Origin: Agrobacterium vitis
GTDB lineage: Bacteria > Pseudomonadota > Alphaproteobacteria > Rhizobiales > Rhizobiaceae
Assembly: GCF_014926405.1 (NCBI RefSeq)
Contig: NZ_JACXXJ020000005.1
Coordinates: 1,245,001 to 1,309,000, forward strand
Direction of reading: 5' to 3'
DNA length: 64,000 nucleotides
The notes under the pieces were generated by a model. It saw only the letters and a list, made by a program, of their open reading frames with translations, did not search any database and was not told the origin of the DNA. How positions within the stretch are numbered: the stretch's first letter is position 1; each line of letters begins with the position of its first letter. The translations under genes and the position numbers were made by a program. This document shows positions 1-8,883 of the stretch, piece by piece.

Positions 1-382
1 TGGTGAACCAGCCGCTGATAACCGACACAAACGCTAGCGACACTTCCAGCAAGCTGGGAGAACCGGCCCGGTTCAAGGCGTTGAACAAAGCGGCGACGGC
101 AGCCACTACCGCCAGCAGGCTGACCAGCGGGATGACGATGGTCGGCGCATCGTCGCGTTGCGGGCTGGTTTTCAGGCGTTCAGCGGTGATGCCGGGGATG
201 CGTTTTATCATCAAGGCGATATAGAGGACGAAAAACACGATGGCCGAGCATTCGACGGCCAAGGCGGGCTTGATCCACAGAAAGACCGGCAACGTCAAAA
301 GTCCCAGCAGACCAGACGCATAGAACGGGCTGTGCCTATGGCGTCTCAATGCATAGAAACGAGGCTTTTTCTTCGAGGTCAT
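1..382 (-). CDS. DUF1345-like membrane protein (partial, runs off left edge)
   Basis: This is the N-terminal part of a membrane protein whose 3' end lies outside the window. The reverse strand starts at the ATG at 382 and reads MTSKKKPRFYALRRH, followed by hydrophobic segments near residues 22-40, 44-60 and 80-100. The basic N-terminus and closely spaced helices resemble DUF1345 proteins, which have no established function. The start overlaps the stop of the upstream YaiI-type gene by four bases (ATGA), so it is probably translationally coupled and the last visible gene of the frmA operon. The family call is by resemblance; that it is a membrane protein is much safer. Confidence 0.7.
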   Translation of the reverse strand, partial: MTSKKKPRFYALRRHRHSPFYASGLLGLLTLPVFLWIKPALAVECSAIVFFVLYIALMIKRIPGITAERLKTSPQRDDAPTIVIPLVSLLAVVAAVAALFNALNRAGSPSLLEVSLAFVSVISGWFT

Positions 383-843
383 AATGGGGCCGTGTCCTGA
401 CGGAGGGATTTGCAGCGGCGGCAAAGCCGATCCAGTGTTTCCAGAAACTGCGAGCGGTCGCGGGGGCTGAAGGCGCGGTTATAGCCCTTGCTTTCACCGG
501 TCTCGCGCAAATGGGCACCGAGATCGCGCATGGCGGTGGCCATGCCGATATTGGTCTCATCGAACATCCGCCCGGTCGGCCCGGTGACCATTGCGCCTGT
601 GGCCACACAGCGCCCGGCCAGCGGCACATCGGCGGTGATGACAATATCGCCTGGCCCGGCCCGTTCGGCGATCCAGTCGTCAGCGGCATCGAAACCATTG
701 GAGACGATGACATTCGTCACCATCGGATCGCGAGACGGGCGCAGGCCGGAATTGGCAACGAAAGTCACTGGCATGTCGTGGCGTTCGGCCACTTTCAACA
801 CCTCGGCTTTAACCGGGCAAGCGTCAGCATCCACATAGATCAT
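379..843 (-). CDS. UPF0178 / YaiI-YqxD family protein
   Basis: A 154-residue protein beginning MIYVDADACPVK, the hallmark N-terminus of the UPF0178 (YaiI/YqxD) family, which has a PIN/NYN-like nuclease fold but no settled biochemical role. Further family landmarks are an asparagine/serine strand (VANSG near residue 29), a DAADDWIAE segment near 53 and an ITADVPLA motif near 68, which place several acidic residues as in metal-dependent nucleases. Length is typical. It starts 5 bp after the GNAT gene stop and overlaps the DUF1345 start, so it is an internal operon gene. Function beyond family membership is inference. Confidence 0.88.
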   Translation of the reverse strand: MIYVDADACPVKAEVLKVAERHDMPVTFVANSGLRPSRDPMVTNVIVSNGFDAADDWIAERAGPGDIVITADVPLAGRCVATGAMVTGPTGRMFDETNIGMATAMRDLGAHLRETGESKGYNRAFSPRDRSQFLETLDRLCRRCKSLRQDTAPL

Positions 844-848
844 TGGCT

Positions 849-1322
849 TCAGGCCCTCCCGATCGAGACGGCACGGACCATGTCGACATGGGCAATACCG
901 TCTTCCAGATATTCCGCCGAGACCGGAAGAAAGCCAAAAGACTGATAGAAAAGTTGCAGATGGCTTTGGGCGGAAAGTTCTATCGGACTTGAGGGAAAAC
1001 GCTGTTCACAGGCCGCAATGGCTTCGCGCATCAAGGCATCGCCAAGCCGCTTGCCGCGATGGGAGGGCGAGACGACAACACGCCCGATCTTGACCTTGGA
1101 CGAAGGCTCTTCCGGCGCTAAAATCCGGGCGCTTGCGATAAGGTCATCACCATCTGTCAGCCGTAGATGCAGGGCGTCGATATCCTTGCCATCAAGCTCG
1201 GGATAGGGACATTTCTGCTCGACGACAAACACATCGACGCGCATTTTCAGAAGGTTATAGAGGTCTCGTGCGGAGAATGCATCCAGTCTCCGCACGTCAA
1301 CCCGATAAGGCATATTTGCCAT
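849..1322 (-). CDS. GNAT family N-acetyltransferase (ElaA-like)
   Basis: An acyl-CoA-dependent acetyltransferase of unknown acceptor, about 157 residues. The N-terminal stretch LYNLLKMRVDVFVVEQ is characteristic of ElaA-type GNAT proteins, and the acetyl-CoA loop is visible as VVSPSHRGKRLGDALM near residues 86-101. The ATG at 1322 shares a base with the frmA stop (TGATG), which argues for translational coupling and for this start over an upstream TTG at 1325. A further ATG at 1313 (MPYRV) is possible. It lies between frmA and the YaiI-type gene, but nothing here links it functionally to formaldehyde metabolism. Confidence 0.85.
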   Translation of the reverse strand: MANMPYRVDVRRLDAFSARDLYNLLKMRVDVFVVEQKCPYPELDGKDIDALHLRLTDGDDLIASARILAPEEPSSKVKIGRVVVSPSHRGKRLGDALMREAIAACEQRFPSSPIELSAQSHLQLFYQSFGFLPVSAEYLEDGIAHVDMVRAVSIGRA

Positions 1323-2449
1323 CAATACAGAACCACGCTGCGGATGCTTGTCCCCGAATGCATCAGCTCGAAGCCCTTGTTGATGTCCTCAAGCGGCATG
1401 GTGTGGGTGATCATCGGGTCGATGAGGATCTTGCCTTCCATGTACCATTCAACAATCTTCGGCACATCGGTGCGGCCACGCGCACCGCCAAAGGCGGTCC
1501 CCATCCAGTTGCGGCCGGTTACCAGCTGAAACGGACGGGTGGAGATTTCCTGACCGGCACCCGCAACGCCGATGATGATCGATTTGCCCCAGCCGCGATG
1601 CGAGGATTCCAGTGCCTGGCGCATCACCTTGGTGTTGCCGGTGCAGTCGAATGTGTAGTCAGCACCGCCGATCAGGTCGCCATTGCGCTTCGTCAGGTTG
1701 ACCAGATAGGCAACGATGTCGCCATCGACTTCGGTCGGATTGACGAAATGCGTCATGCCGAATTTCTCGCCCCAGGCCTTGCGGTCATTGTTGATATCGA
1801 CGCCGATGATCATGTCGGCGCCTGCAAGCCGCAGGCCCTGAAGCACGTTGAGGCCGATGCCGCCCAGGCCAAAGACGATGGCGGTGGCGCCGATCTCGAC
1901 CTTGGCGGTGTTGATCACCGCGCCGATGCCTGTCGTGACGCCGCAGCCGATATAGCAGATCTTGTCGAAAGGCGCGTCCGGGTTGACCTTGGCCAAGGCG
2001 ATTTCCGGCAGGACAGTGAAATTGGCGAAGGTCGAGCAGCCCATGTAATGATGGATCTTGTCCTTGCCGATGGAAAAGCGTGAGGTGCCATCTGGCATGA
2101 CGCCCTGGCCCTGGGTGGAGCGGATGGCGGTACACAGATTGGTCTTGCGCGACAAGCAGGAGTAGCATTCGCGGCATTCTGGCGTGTAAAGCGGAATGAC
2201 GTGATCGCCCTTTTTCAGCGAGGTAACGCCCGGCCCGACATCGACCACGATGCCAGCCCCTTCATGGCCGAGAATGGCTGGAAACAGGCCTTCCGGATCG
2301 GCGCCGGACAAGGTGAAATCATCGGTATGGCAGATGCCTGTGGCCTTGACTTCAACAAGCACTTCGCCAGCCTTCGGGCCGTCCAGTTGCACGGTCATGA
2401 TTTCAAGCGGCTTGCCTGCCTGGGTGGCAACGGCGGCGCGAACATCCAT
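1322..2449 (-). CDS. frmA: S-(hydroxymethyl)glutathione dehydrogenase (class III alcohol dehydrogenase)
   Basis: This enzyme oxidises S-hydroxymethylglutathione with NAD+ to S-formylglutathione during glutathione-dependent formaldehyde detoxification, and class III ADHs can also reduce S-nitrosoglutathione. The 375-residue length is typical. Visible zinc chemistry includes the catalytic-zinc cysteine in TGICHTDD near residue 40, GHEGAGIV near 61, the structural-zinc cluster PECRECYSC with a following cysteine near 90-105, and IGCGVTTGIG near 168. The Rossmann motif GLGGIGLN lies near 194. It is the first gene of a minus-strand operon with GNAT, YaiI-type and DUF1345 genes. No S-formylglutathione hydrolase gene is seen in the window. 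Confidence 0.95.
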   Translation of the reverse strand: MDVRAAVATQAGKPLEIMTVQLDGPKAGEVLVEVKATGICHTDDFTLSGADPEGLFPAILGHEGAGIVVDVGPGVTSLKKGDHVIPLYTPECRECYSCLSRKTNLCTAIRSTQGQGVMPDGTSRFSIGKDKIHHYMGCSTFANFTVLPEIALAKVNPDAPFDKICYIGCGVTTGIGAVINTAKVEIGATAIVFGLGGIGLNVLQGLRLAGADMIIGVDINNDRKAWGEKFGMTHFVNPTEVDGDIVAYLVNLTKRNGDLIGGADYTFDCTGNTKVMRQALESSHRGWGKSIIIGVAGAGQEISTRPFQLVTGRNWMGTAFGGARGRTDVPKIVEWYMEGKILIDPMITHTMPLEDINKGFELMHSGTSIRSVVLY

Positions 2450-2536
2450 AAAGAAGTCTCCCTTGGTTTCTTGTCGGCGGAGTTTTGCACTGACTTGCGC
2501 AAAGCCTCAAGATCCGGAAGGGGTTTTTCTCAAAAC

Positions 2537-3070
2537 TCAGCCCAGCGCAAATCGTTTTTTGCGCTGCTGAAGAGGCAAAGGCTTTTTATCTTTGTGGTCG
2601 CGGTTTGAGAAACGGCTGTGCAGCTCTCTTCCCTGTCTTTTCAATGGATGAACGCTGCTTACGACTGTCTTTTCAGTGACATCAACCAGGATCGGCGACT
2701 CGATGGGCCCATTCTGCAAGTCTGCCATCATCATGGAAATGTGTTGCAAAAGCCGCTGTTCGATTGGCGAGTTTGCCTTGCCATCGGTGGTGAGGGTGCT
2801 GATCAGCCATTGCAATTTATAGTGGTCGATGCGGTTTTCCGGCGGCCGTTTGCGCAAAATGTAGCAAGCCATGGAATCGATAAAATAGCTCTGCCATTCA
2901 GCGCATTTATCAGGACAACATCCGTTCAGCACCAGAAGCGTCAATGCATCTTCATGGGTGCAAACCCCATGCGGCAGGCCATATGTCTGGAGAAGAACCA
3001 CATCATGGTGGTCCAATCTCTGTTTTCCGGCGATAACACATGCCGGAAACGAGAGACGAAATTCCCTCAT
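2537..3070 (-). CDS. Conserved hypothetical protein, unknown function
   Basis: A 177-residue protein with no recognised catalytic domain. It has a run of Cys/His residues (GCCPDKCAEWQSYF near residues 50-63) followed by a helical segment with the pattern WQSYFIDSMACYI, then LQWLISTLTTDGK. I have an impression of a rhizobial protein family with a W..(F/Y)F.(D/E)A...(Y/F) motif and a later WL element, but could not search for it. The C-terminus is short and basic. A GAGG ribosome-binding site lies about 8 bp before the ATG. A plus-strand ORF over the same bases looks like a shadow. Its neighbours, divergent in function, offer no clue. Confidence 0.55.
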   Translation of the reverse strand: MREFRLSFPACVIAGKQRLDHHDVVLLQTYGLPHGVCTHEDALTLLVLNGCCPDKCAEWQSYFIDSMACYILRKRPPENRIDHYKLQWLISTLTTDGKANSPIEQRLLQHISMMMADLQNGPIESPILVDVTEKTVVSSVHPLKRQGRELHSRFSNRDHKDKKPLPLQQRKKRFALG

Positions 3071-3271
3071 AGTCGAAACCTCGTTTCATCATGAAACCGT
3101 AGATTGATCTAAATGCCAATTCTTTCTTTCGCCATAACGAACGAAGTTTACAAAAGGTTACAATGAGCTGAAACGATACGTTATATGCGCTCCGATGCAG
3201 GTAAGCCATGAAAATGTATGGGATTCGAATAGTAAAAGACCAAATATGGATTTGCTCTTTTTTGGGTGTAT

Positions 3272-4210
3272 TTAGGTGGCAGCCAGAGCTTTTTCGGCAG
3301 AGGCGCTGCGGTGTTCGCGCCATAGAATGAATAGGCCGGAGGCGACGATGATGCCGATGCCCAGCCATTTCGACGGCGACGGAAAATCATTGAATAGCAC
3401 ATAGCCGAGAATGGTCGCCGCAATGATCTCGAAATATTGGAACGGCGCGAGCACCGAAAGCGGTGCCATGCGAAAAGCCTTCACCACGAGAAGGTGTATG
3501 TGACCGGAGAGAACACCCAGCAGAACCAGCAGCAGCAGACCTGTCATGCTGGTGGGAAGCGAGGCTGTGAAATCGGCACTGCCTGCGGATTGGCCGATCA
3601 ACATCGCACCGCCCATGAAAATTGTACCACCGACGCCCGACATGGTCTGCATTGTCATCGGCGAATCGGCATTGCCGATGGCGCGGTTCAAAAACATATA
3701 GAGGGCAAACAGGAAGGCGCAGAGTACCGGCAGCAGCGAGGTCGCGCCGAAAATTTCCCAACTGGGCTGGATGACAATCATCGCGCCGCCAAAGCCGATC
3801 AGAATGGCAAGCCAGCGCCGCCATCCGACCTTGTCGCCCAGAAACAGCGCCGACAGCGCTGTCAGGATAAAGGGCTCGACGAAATAGATCGCGAACACAT
3901 CGGCGAGCGGCATATATTTGACGGCGGCGAAAAAACACAGGCTTGCCGCGCCATGCAACGCGCCCCGTAGCAGGTTGAGAAACGGCCGATTGGCGGTAAA
4001 GGCTTTGGTGCCTTGCAAGGCGATGAGAAAGGGCAGGGTGCAGGCAAGCTGGAAGAAGAAGCGGTAAAAGGTAACCTGCCCCGGCGACATGCCTTCGATA
4101 TTGGCCATGTATTTGGCGATCGCGTCCATGCCCGGCAGCACAAGCATGCAGCCCGCCATCAGGGCCATACCGCGCAACGGATTGGAAAGATTGGGGGAGA
4201 CAGGCGTCAT
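3272..4210 (-). CDS. DMT-superfamily transporter with two EamA domains
   Basis: A 312-residue inner-membrane protein with about ten hydrophobic helices arranged as two EamA repeats, as in RhaT/YdcZ-type drug/metabolite exporters. The first repeat (about residues 12-145) holds the conserved early pattern GMDAIAKYM followed by TFYRFFF, and the second begins near 160 after a short loop (PSWEIFG). The C-terminus ends with a basic tail and a VASGLFILWREH helix end. It stands alone between unrelated genes, so the substrate cannot be inferred. Standard length, no breaks seen. Confidence 0.87.
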   Translation of the reverse strand: MTPVSPNLSNPLRGMALMAGCMLVLPGMDAIAKYMANIEGMSPGQVTFYRFFFQLACTLPFLIALQGTKAFTANRPFLNLLRGALHGAASLCFFAAVKYMPLADVFAIYFVEPFILTALSALFLGDKVGWRRWLAILIGFGGAMIVIQPSWEIFGATSLLPVLCAFLFALYMFLNRAIGNADSPMTMQTMSGVGGTIFMGGAMLIGQSAGSADFTASLPTSMTGLLLLVLLGVLSGHIHLLVVKAFRMAPLSVLAPFQYFEIIAATILGYVLFNDFPSPSKWLGIGIIVASGLFILWREHRSASAEKALAAT

Positions 4211-4303
4211 CGGAATATCCAGGTTTCCCGATGATGACCATGAGGCGAGGCGTTAATCAAGGCGCGGCTTGCAAAGACAGGTTGAAAAAAATTGTACGTA
4301 TGT

Positions 4304-4945
4304 TCAGGCGTGTGAATGCACGTGTGGCTCAGCCAAGCTTATAGGTGCTGATCTTGTAGACTTCGGGGGCTGGATTTCTCGGCGGCCTTCAACGGCGGTT
4401 TGCAGTTGCGACAGAAAATCATAGCCTTCGCTCCACCGTCCAAACCCGCTTTGCGGGTTGATATGGCCGACGGGGCCGAGATTGACCAGCCGGCTGCCCC
4501 AGCAGGACGCGGTGCGCTGTACGGTTTCGGTATCCATATAGGGATCGTTGCTGCTGCCGATCATCAATGAGGGAAAGGGCAGGCGCTGACAGGGCATCTC
4601 GCCGAATCGGATGACATCGGGATGTTGGTTCTCGGTGGTTTTCAGGTCGCAGGGTGCAACAAGCAGCGCGCCACGGATCAGATGACGAAGCGGACTATCG
4701 GCCATTTGGGCGGTCAGAAGGCAGCCCATGCTATGGGCGACGATCCAAGCGCCTGACCTACACGAGGACAGCTGCTGTTCCAGCCGGGCTTTCCAGGCAC
4801 AAAGCTCTGGATGAGCCCAATCGTCCTGCTCGACCATGATGCTGGAGGGTTGGTCTTCAACCCAATGCCGCTGCCAATGCCCGGCGGCTGAACCGTTCAG
4901 TCCCGGAACGACAAGGGTATCGATGCTACAGGTCTGGCTTGGCAT
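4304..4945 (-). CDS. RBBP9/YdeN-type alpha/beta hydrolase
   Basis: A 213-residue serine hydrolase. The beta-strand VVPGLNGSAAGHW near residues 12-24 is the usual RBBP9/YdeN opening, the nucleophile elbow is AHSMGC (Ser near residue 71), and the late histidine sits in GPVGHINPQSGFG near 160-172, so a Ser-Asp-His triad is plausible. Substrates of this family are mostly unknown. It lies about 200 bp downstream of the guanidine carboxylase on the same strand, where an allophanate hydrolase would be expected, but it has no amidase-signature fold features and should not be taken as one. A hairpin in the gap suggests separate transcription. Confidence 0.85.
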   Translation of the reverse strand: MPSQTCSIDTLVVPGLNGSAAGHWQRHWVEDQPSSIMVEQDDWAHPELCAWKARLEQQLSSCRSGAWIVAHSMGCLLTAQMADSPLRHLIRGALLVAPCDLKTTENQHPDVIRFGEMPCQRLPFPSLMIGSSNDPYMDTETVQRTASCWGSRLVNLGPVGHINPQSGFGRWSEGYDFLSQLQTAVEGRREIQPPKSTRSAPISLAEPHVHSHA

Positions 4946-5086
4946 GGCTGATCCTTTCCGTAACTGTCAGGACATCCGAACATGCCGATCCCGCGTCGAT
5001 CATGCTCCGATATCGGTGATTATCGATCCGAATCTGGCCGAGGACGAGAAAGCGCCATCTATTCTCTGGTTTTTTAGTAGAAAATT

Positions 5087-5125
5087 TGACCGGATAAATG
5101 AAATTTCATTCCAGATATCCGGTCA
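5087..5125 (-). terminator. Hairpin after the guanidine operon, probable terminator
   Basis: A perfect 10-bp inverted repeat (TGACCGGATA and its complement) with a 19-base loop lies just past the stop of the carboxylase gene. On the minus strand it is followed by AAATTTTCT, only moderately U-rich, so intrinsic termination is plausible but not certain. Confidence 0.5.
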
Positions 5126-5148
5126 TTGCGGTGTTGCGGAAGGCTATT

Positions 5149-8100
5149 TCAGAGATTTTGCAGGACGGCGATCACGTCGCCTGCTTTGACCGTCTTTCCT
5201 GGGATGGCCCGCAATTCCCGCAGGATTCCCGGTGCATGGGCCGTCACGGTGATCTCCATCTTCATCGATTCGATGATGGCAATCGTCTCTCCGGCGGCAA
5301 CGGACTGGCCCTCCTCCACCAGCAGTTTCCAGAGATTGCCGGGAACGGCGCTTTCCACACCGAAGCAATTGTCGGGAATATCGCCGCCAGCACTGGGGCT
5401 TGCGTCCTCATCGGCGGTGAAGCTGTCGAGGCCTTGGTTCTTCCAGCGCTGGCGTTCCGCTTCGAAGGCTGCCTGTTGCTGGCGCTTGAACGCGCCGATG
5501 CTTTCAGCATTTTCAGCCAGATCCGCCGCGTAGCTTGCATAGGAAAACGCACCGTCCTCGATACGGATCGGATAGCCGCCATGCGGGAAGGCGGCGCGAG
5601 CCTCCATCAGCTCTTCGTGGCTGACGGGGAAGAAGCGGATCTGGTCGAAGAAATCCAGCAGCCAGGGCTTGTCGCGGGTAAAGACCGGCGTTTGCCGCCA
5701 AGTGTTCCACATCTGGATGGTACGGCCAAACAGCTGGTAGCCCCCCGGACCTTCCATGCCGTAGATGCACATATAGGCGCCACCAATGCCAACGGCATTT
5801 TCCGGCGTCCAGGTGCGGGCCGGATTGTATTTGGTGGTCACCAGCCGGTGGCGTGGATCGAGCGGGGTGGCAACCGGCGCGCCGAGATAGACATCGCCAA
5901 GACCCATCACCAGATAGCGGGCGTTGAAAATGGTGTCCTTCACGGCCTGCTCGTCGGCAAGTCCGTTGATACGGCGGATGAACTCGATATTGGAGGGGCA
6001 CCAGGGGGCGTTGGGCCGCACCAGCTCCTGGTATTTGCGCATCGCCAGTTCCGCCTCCGGGTCGTTCCAGGAGAGCGGCAGATAGACCGTGCGACTTGGC
6101 ACTGTCACGTCCTGTGCCGGGGGCAGGCTGGCCTCGATTTCGCTGAGTAGGCCCAGCAGCCGGGTGCGCGACAGGCTGGTGCCATCATAATGGATTTGCA
6201 GCGACCGAATGCCGGGGGTGAGGTCGATCAGGCCCGGCAGCTTGGCCGCCTTGACCGCTTGCATCAGCAAGTGGACGCGCATGCGAATGGCGATGTCGAG
6301 CTGCATCTCGCCATATTCCACCAGCAAATTGTCGTCACCCTGACGGCGATAGGTGACGCAGACAGGGCCGTTGGAATTGTGGCTGAGGATGGGTGATCCG
6401 GCTTCTGGTGGGAGGGGTGGGTGAGCTGGCGTTGGAGGTGGTGGTTTACCCCCCTCTGTCCTACCGGACATCTCCCCCTCAAGGGGGGAGATTGGCAAGA
6501 CCGAAAACATCTCCTTTGACGATACCGATCGAGATATTTCGGCGGTACCATCCCCGATCTCCCCCCTTGAGGGGGAGATGCCTGGCAAGGCAGAGGGGGG
6601 TATCCCATACTCGACACTTCCTAAAGCGGCGGCACTATCCCCATCTCGCGCCACAGGATGAAAACGAATGGTATCGCCCGATTTGAACTGGCCCATCTTC
6701 CACTGTTCGTCACTGGCAATCACCGCCGGGCAGACGAAGCCGCCAAGGCTTGGGCCGTCAGGACCGAGAATGATCGGCATATCCCCGGTAAAATCGATGG
6801 CCCCAATCGCATAGGGGTTATCATGCAGGTTGGAGGGATGCAGCCCGGCCTCACCGCCATCCTGCCGCGCCCATGTCGGCGCAGGGCCGATCAGCCGGAC
6901 CCCGGTGCGGGCGCTGTTGAAATGCACCTCATAATCAGTGGAAAACAGCGTTTCGATATCACTGTCCAGAAAGAAATCCGGCGCACCATGCGGGCCATAG
7001 ACCACACCGACCGACCATGCGCGGGTCAGTTCCGGCGGCTCCTCGGCGGGCGTGGCGACGGGTTGCGGGCTGCGGGCCAGCCGCAGCACATGGCCAGCCT
7101 TAAGGGGGCCCGTGGCATTGCCGCCGAATTGGCCAAGGCCGAAGGTGGCGCGCGATCCAAGCACGACAGGTGCTGCAAATCCGCCCGAGACCGCCAGATA
7201 GGCGCGCTGGCCGGGACCGGAAATCCCTCCAATGGCGAGAACCTGTCCGGGTTTGACGGTAAAGGCCGCGTTATGCGCGACCGGCCCGCCATCCAATGTC
7301 ATCGCCATCTCGGCACCGGCCAGTGCGAGGGTGACATTGGAGAAGAATTTCAGCACCGGCCCGGAGACAGTCAGCTCCAGCGCCGCCACATCGTCGCCAT
7401 TGCCGACCAGCCGGTTGGCATGGCGGAATGATCGGGCATCCATCGGCCCGCTTGGCGGCACACCGACATGCCAAAGCCCCAGCCGCCCCGGCAATTCCTG
7501 AAGGCTTGATTGGGCGCCGGGGGCGATGACCTCGACCACATCTGGCACGAAGGAAAAATCCTTCAGCGCCGTGGTTGCGACATCACCGCTTAAAAACAGA
7601 TCGGAGGCGGCGATAGCGCTGAGATAATCGAGATTGGTCTCAATGCCGGAAATGGACGTTGCCGATAGCGCCGATTGCAAAGCGGCAATCGCTGCGTCAC
7701 GGTCGCTGCCTGACACGATCAGCTTGGCCAGCATCGGGTCGTAATAGGGTGTCACCTCCGTGCCGGTCTCGATCCAGCCATCGACGCGGGTTGTTTTCGG
7801 AAACACCACCTCCGTCAGCAGGCCCGCGCTGGGGCGAAAATCGGCATGGGGCATTTCCGCGTAAATCCGGGCCTCGATGGCAGCGCCCTTCGGCACCAGA
7901 TGTTCATTGCCGGTCAGCACATCCTCTTCGGCGGCCTGGCGGATCATCCATTCCACCAGATCGATGCCGAACACGGACTCGGTGACGGGATGCTCGACCT
8001 GAAGTCGTGTATTGACCTCCAGGAAGTAAAACTCTTCTCGGGCGGGATCGTAGATGAACTCCACCGTGCCTGCCGAGCGGTAATGGACAGACCGACCAAG

Positions 8101-8880
8101 CGAGACGGCTGCCTCATGCAGGCGCTGGCGCACCGCGTCCGACAGGCCGGGGGCCGGGGTTTCCTCGATGACTTTCTGGTTGCGGCGCTGGAGAGAGCAA
8201 TCCCGTTCGCCAAGTGCGATGACCCGGCCCTGTCCATCGCCGAAGATCTGCACTTCGACATGCCTTGCCTTGGAAACAAAGCGTTCCAGATAGACCCGCG
8301 CATCGCCGAAGCTGGCCTTGGCGGTGCGCTGGACGGTGTCGAAGGCCGCTTGCAGGCTAGCGGCATCATGGCAGAGCTGCATGCCAATGCCGCCGCCACC
8401 CGCCGTAGATTTCAGCATTACCGGGTAGCCTATCGATTCGGCTGCCGAAAGCGCGTCTTCGGCGCTGTCCAGCAAGCCGCTGCCGGGCAGCAGTGGCACG
8501 CCGCTATCTGCCGCCAGTTGCCTTGCCGTGTGTTTGAGGCCAAAGCTGGCGATATTCTCCGGTGTCGGGCCGATAAAGGCGATGCCTTCGGCCTGTAGCC
8601 GCTCGGCAAAGCCGATATTTTCGGAGAGAAAGCCATAGCCGGGATGGACGGCTTCAGCCCCCGTTTCCTTGCAGGCGGCAATCACCGCCTCGACATTCAG
8701 ATAGCTTTCGCTAGCCGCAGCCGGGCCAAGCCGGATGGCTTCATCAGCCAGCCGCACATGCAGCGCGAAGCGGTCGGCATCGGAATAGACGGCGACGGAG
8801 GCAATGCCCAGACGCTGCAACGTCTTGATGATCCGGACGGCGATTTCGCCCCGGTTGGCAATCAGTACCTTCTTGAACAT
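5149..8880 (-). CDS. Guanidine carboxylase (urea carboxylase family) with an in-frame palindromic-repeat insert
   Basis: A biotin-dependent enzyme that carboxylates guanidine (or urea) with ATP and bicarbonate; the riboswitch and UAAP neighbours favour guanidine. Domains in the 1243 residues are: biotin carboxylase at about 1-450 with the ATP-grasp loop KSTAGGGGIGM at 157-167; carboxyltransferase subdomain CT_A_B at about 465-750; CT_C_D from about 830 to 1040; and a C-terminal biotinyl domain with ESMKME and biotin-acceptor lysine 1207. Residues about 761-811, in the linker between the carboxyltransferase halves, are encoded by a 152-bp palindromic repeat, which makes the protein roughly 50 residues longer than I expect. 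The ATG lies 3 bp after the UAAP2 stop. No allophanate hydrolase gene follows. Confidence 0.9.
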   Translation of the reverse strand: MFKKVLIANRGEIAVRIIKTLQRLGIASVAVYSDADRFALHVRLADEAIRLGPAAASESYLNVEAVIAACKETGAEAVHPGYGFLSENIGFAERLQAEGIAFIGPTPENIASFGLKHTARQLAADSGVPLLPGSGLLDSAEDALSAAESIGYPVMLKSTAGGGGIGMQLCHDAASLQAAFDTVQRTAKASFGDARVYLERFVSKARHVEVQIFGDGQGRVIALGERDCSLQRRNQKVIEETPAPGLSDAVRQRLHEAAVSLGRSVHYRSAGTVEFIYDPAREEFYFLEVNTRLQVEHPVTESVFGIDLVEWMIRQAAEEDVLTGNEHLVPKGAAIEARIYAEMPHADFRPSAGLLTEVVFPKTTRVDGWIETGTEVTPYYDPMLAKLIVSGSDRDAAIAALQSALSATSISGIETNLDYLSAIAASDLFLSGDVATTALKDFSFVPDVVEVIAPGAQSSLQELPGRLGLWHVGVPPSGPMDARSFRHANRLVGNGDDVAALELTVSGPVLKFFSNVTLALAGAEMAMTLDGGPVAHNAAFTVKPGQVLAIGGISGPGQRAYLAVSGGFAAPVVLGSRATFGLGQFGGNATGPLKAGHVLRLARSPQPVATPAEEPPELTRAWSVGVVYGPHGAPDFFLDSDIETLFSTDYEVHFNSARTGVRLIGPAPTWARQDGGEAGLHPSNLHDNPYAIGAIDFTGDMPIILGPDGPSLGGFVCPAVIASDEQWKMGQFKSGDTIRFHPVARDGDSAAALGSVEYGIPPSALPGISPSRGEIGDGTAEISRSVSSKEMFSVLPISPLEGEMSGRTEGGKPPPPTPAHPPLPPEAGSPILSHNSNGPVCVTYRRQGDDNLLVEYGEMQLDIAIRMRVHLLMQAVKAAKLPGLIDLTPGIRSLQIHYDGTSLSRTRLLGLLSEIEASLPPAQDVTVPSRTVYLPLSWNDPEAELAMRKYQELVRPNAPWCPSNIEFIRRINGLADEQAVKDTIFNARYLVMGLGDVYLGAPVATPLDPRHRLVTTKYNPARTWTPENAVGIGGAYMCIYGMEGPGGYQLFGRTIQMWNTWRQTPVFTRDKPWLLDFFDQIRFFPVSHEELMEARAAFPHGGYPIRIEDGAFSYASYAADLAENAESIGAFKRQQQAAFEAERQRWKNQGLDSFTADEDASPSAGGDIPDNCFGVESAVPGNLWKLLVEEGQSVAAGETIAIIESMKMEITVTAHAPGILRELRAIPGKTVKAGDVIAVLQNL
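6449..6600. repeat. Paired palindromic repeat element inside the carboxylase gene
   Basis: Two arms of about 45 bp in inverted orientation (6449-6495 and about 6556-6600) share the core CTCTG, then a variable stretch, then ATCTCCCCCTCAAGGGG. Each arm contains its own ATCTCCCC/GGGGAGAT palindrome. They flank about 60 bp of unrelated sequence. The arms differ at several bases, so the element is not brand new. The whole block is read through in frame by the minus-strand carboxylase gene and adds residues such as ISPSRGEIGDG and ISPLEGEMSG. Similar hairpins are, to my knowledge, common between genes in rhizobial genomes. Confidence 0.85.
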
Positions 8881-8883
8881 CGA

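Noticed and set aside
2618..3094. 158-codon plus-strand ORF over the hypothetical gene at 2537-3070
   Set aside because: It mirrors the minus-strand gene, which has a better ribosome-binding site and a more protein-like pattern.
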